Assembly: GCA_937873285.1 (NCBI GenBank)
Contig: CALMNV010000192.1
Coordinates: 1-9,883, forward strand
Direction: 5' to 3'
DNA length: 9,883 nucleotides
Origin: an uncultured Intrasporangium sp.
GTDB lineage: Bacteria > Actinomycetota > Actinomycetes > Actinomycetales > Dermatophilaceae
Shown: piece after piece, positions 5,512-9,883 of the stretch
Numbering within the stretch: the stretch's first letter is position 1
Layout: each line of letters begins with the position of its first letter
The notes under the pieces: generated by a model
What the model was told of the DNA's origin: nothing
Databases searched by the model: none
What the model saw: only the letters and a program-made list of their open reading frames with translations
Made by a program: the position numbers and the translations under genes

Positions 5512-6688
5512 CCAGCCCGGCTGACCGGCCCGCGGTGCAGGCGGCAGCGCCGAGGGTCGCAGTTCTCGGTGGCGGCATCGTCGGGCTCGCCAGCGCATGG
5601 GCACTGGCTCGAGCGGGCTGCCGGGTCGAGGTCTTCGACGACGACCCGGGCGGTGGGGCGTCCTTCGCGGCGGCCGGGATGATCGCGCCCACGAGCGAGG
5701 CAGCCTTCGGGCAGGAGCACCTGCTCGCTGCCGGCCTCGCCTCAGCCCGCCTGTGGCCGGACTTCGCACGTGACCTGGAGCACTGCACCGGGGCTTCGGT
5801 CGCCCTGCAGTCGACCGGGACCCTGCTCGTCGCCTCCGACCACGACGACGCCGCCGTGGTGCAGCGCCACACGATGCTGCTCGACCGGCTCGGCCTGGCG
5901 TCGCAGCGGCTGGGCACTCGAGCGGCTCGTCGCCTGGAGCCGGCCCTGTCGCCGCGGCTGTGCGCCGGCGTCCTCCTACGCGACGAGCACTCGGTCGACC
6001 CGCGCCGAGTGGTGCGGCTGCTGCTGGCCGCCCTCGGGTCGCTCGGCGTGCAGGTGCGACCCACCCGGGCCCGGCCGCTCCTCGCCGCGGCTCGCTGCGT
6101 CGGAGTGGTGACCGAGCCCGGCCCCGGTCGGCCGGTGGAGCGGGTGGAGGCTGACGCCGTCGTCGTGGCCAGCGGGTGGTCGGCGCGCGACGTCGTCCTG
6201 CCCGGTCTGGACCTTCGCCGGGCGGTACGCCCGCTCAAGGGCCAGATCCTGCGACTTCGCGGCGAGCCCGGGCTGCTGACCCGCACCGTCCGCGCCACCG
6301 TCCACGGCGACGAGGTGTATCTCGTGCCCCGGCCGGACGGTGAGGTCGTCGTCGGCGCCACGAGCGAGGACGTGGGAGTCGACACCCGGGTCACGGCCGG
6401 CGGCGTCCACGAGCTGCTGCGGTCGGCCGTCGCGGTGGTGCCCGAGGTGGCGGAGCTCGAGCTGGTGGAGGCGACGGCCCGGCTTCGGCCTGCCACGGTG
6501 GACAACCTTCCCCTCGTCGGCGCGACCGGCACGCCGGGGTTGCTCGTCGCGGTCGGCCACGGCCGCGACGGCATCCTGCTCACCCCGCTCACCGCCCAGG
6601 TCATGACCGCGGCCGTCCTCGACGCGCCGGCCCCCCGCCACGCCGAGTCCCTTGACCCCCAGCGGTTCGCCGCGGAACGGAGCCCGAT

Positions 6689-6692
<4 letters not shown>
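5508..6692 (+). CDS. thiO: Glycine oxidase ThiO
   Basis: ThiO is an FAD-dependent oxidase that converts glycine to iminoacetate (dehydroglycine), the C-N unit of the thiazole, using oxygen and releasing H2O2. The 394-residue protein begins with a short disordered segment, then the Rossmann dinucleotide motif VAVLGGGIVGLASAWALA (17-34). SFAAAGMIAPTSE (52-64) is the typical DAO-family block near the flavin. VVVASGWSARDVV (218-230), PLKGQILRL (242-250), YLVPRPDGEVVVGATSED (271-288) and ATARLRPATVDNLPLVG (322-338) follow, with GHGRDGILLTP (350-360) closing the FAD domain. The GTG at 5508 overlaps the thiE stop by four bases (GTGA). Its presence replaces the radical-SAM ThiH route, which implies aerobic growth. 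The stop overlaps the thiS GTG in the same way. Confidence 0.93.

Positions 6693-9883
<3,191 letters not shown>

Overview
The window is ordinary core-metabolism chromosome from a very high-GC Gram-positive bacterium. Third codon positions are almost all G or C, GTG starts are common, several genes look leaderless, and the gene content (thiO-type thiamine operon, proA next to nadD/rsfS) fits an actinomycete. Micrococcales, perhaps Intrasporangiaceae, is my best guess, by inference only. I see no mobile element, CRISPR array, tRNA or rRNA. I found no wholly new system, but several local oddities deserve a look.

Layout. (a) 21-1420, minus strand: a two-gene operon. It encodes a 71-residue single-span membrane protein of unknown function, then one 393-codon reading frame that joins NadD (NAD biosynthesis) to RsfS (ribosome silencing factor). 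A Shine-Dalgarno and GTG remain inside the frame exactly where RsfS begins. (b) 1537-2628, plus strand: a polyprenyl-phosphate-type family 2 glycosyltransferase with two C-terminal membrane spans and an Ala/Pro repeat tail. Its 3' end overlaps by 16 bases a convergent SAM-dependent methyltransferase (2613-3311, minus). (c) 3337-4620, minus: proA, the second step of proline synthesis, 25 bases upstream of the methyltransferase and probably co-transcribed with it. (d) 4711-9883, plus: a thiamine biosynthesis operon behind a TPP riboswitch, in the order thiE, thiO, thiS, thiG, a second ThiE/TenI-family gene, thiD, thiC. thiC runs off the end of the window.

How the thiamine genes work together. 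ThiC makes the pyrimidine (HMP-P) and ThiD phosphorylates it to HMP-PP. ThiO oxidises glycine to the imine needed for the thiazole, ThiS carries the sulfur as a C-terminal thiocarboxylate, and ThiG assembles the thiazole ring. The second ThiE/TenI paralogue probably tautomerises the ThiG product, and ThiE joins pyrimidine and thiazole into thiamine phosphate. The use of thiO rather than thiH implies the oxygen-dependent glycine oxidase route. No thiF-type ThiS adenylyltransferase, thiL kinase or dxs is present here, so these must lie elsewhere.

The three promoters for the non-thiamine transcription units (71-aa gene, glycosyltransferase, proA) each have a TAGSCT -10 box 6-7 bases from the ATG and no Shine-Dalgarno, which is the pattern of leaderless mRNAs. 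The thiamine operon instead has a leader. There, the predicted transcription start falls at the 5' strand of riboswitch helix P1, and P1 appears to pair directly with the Shine-Dalgarno of thiE.
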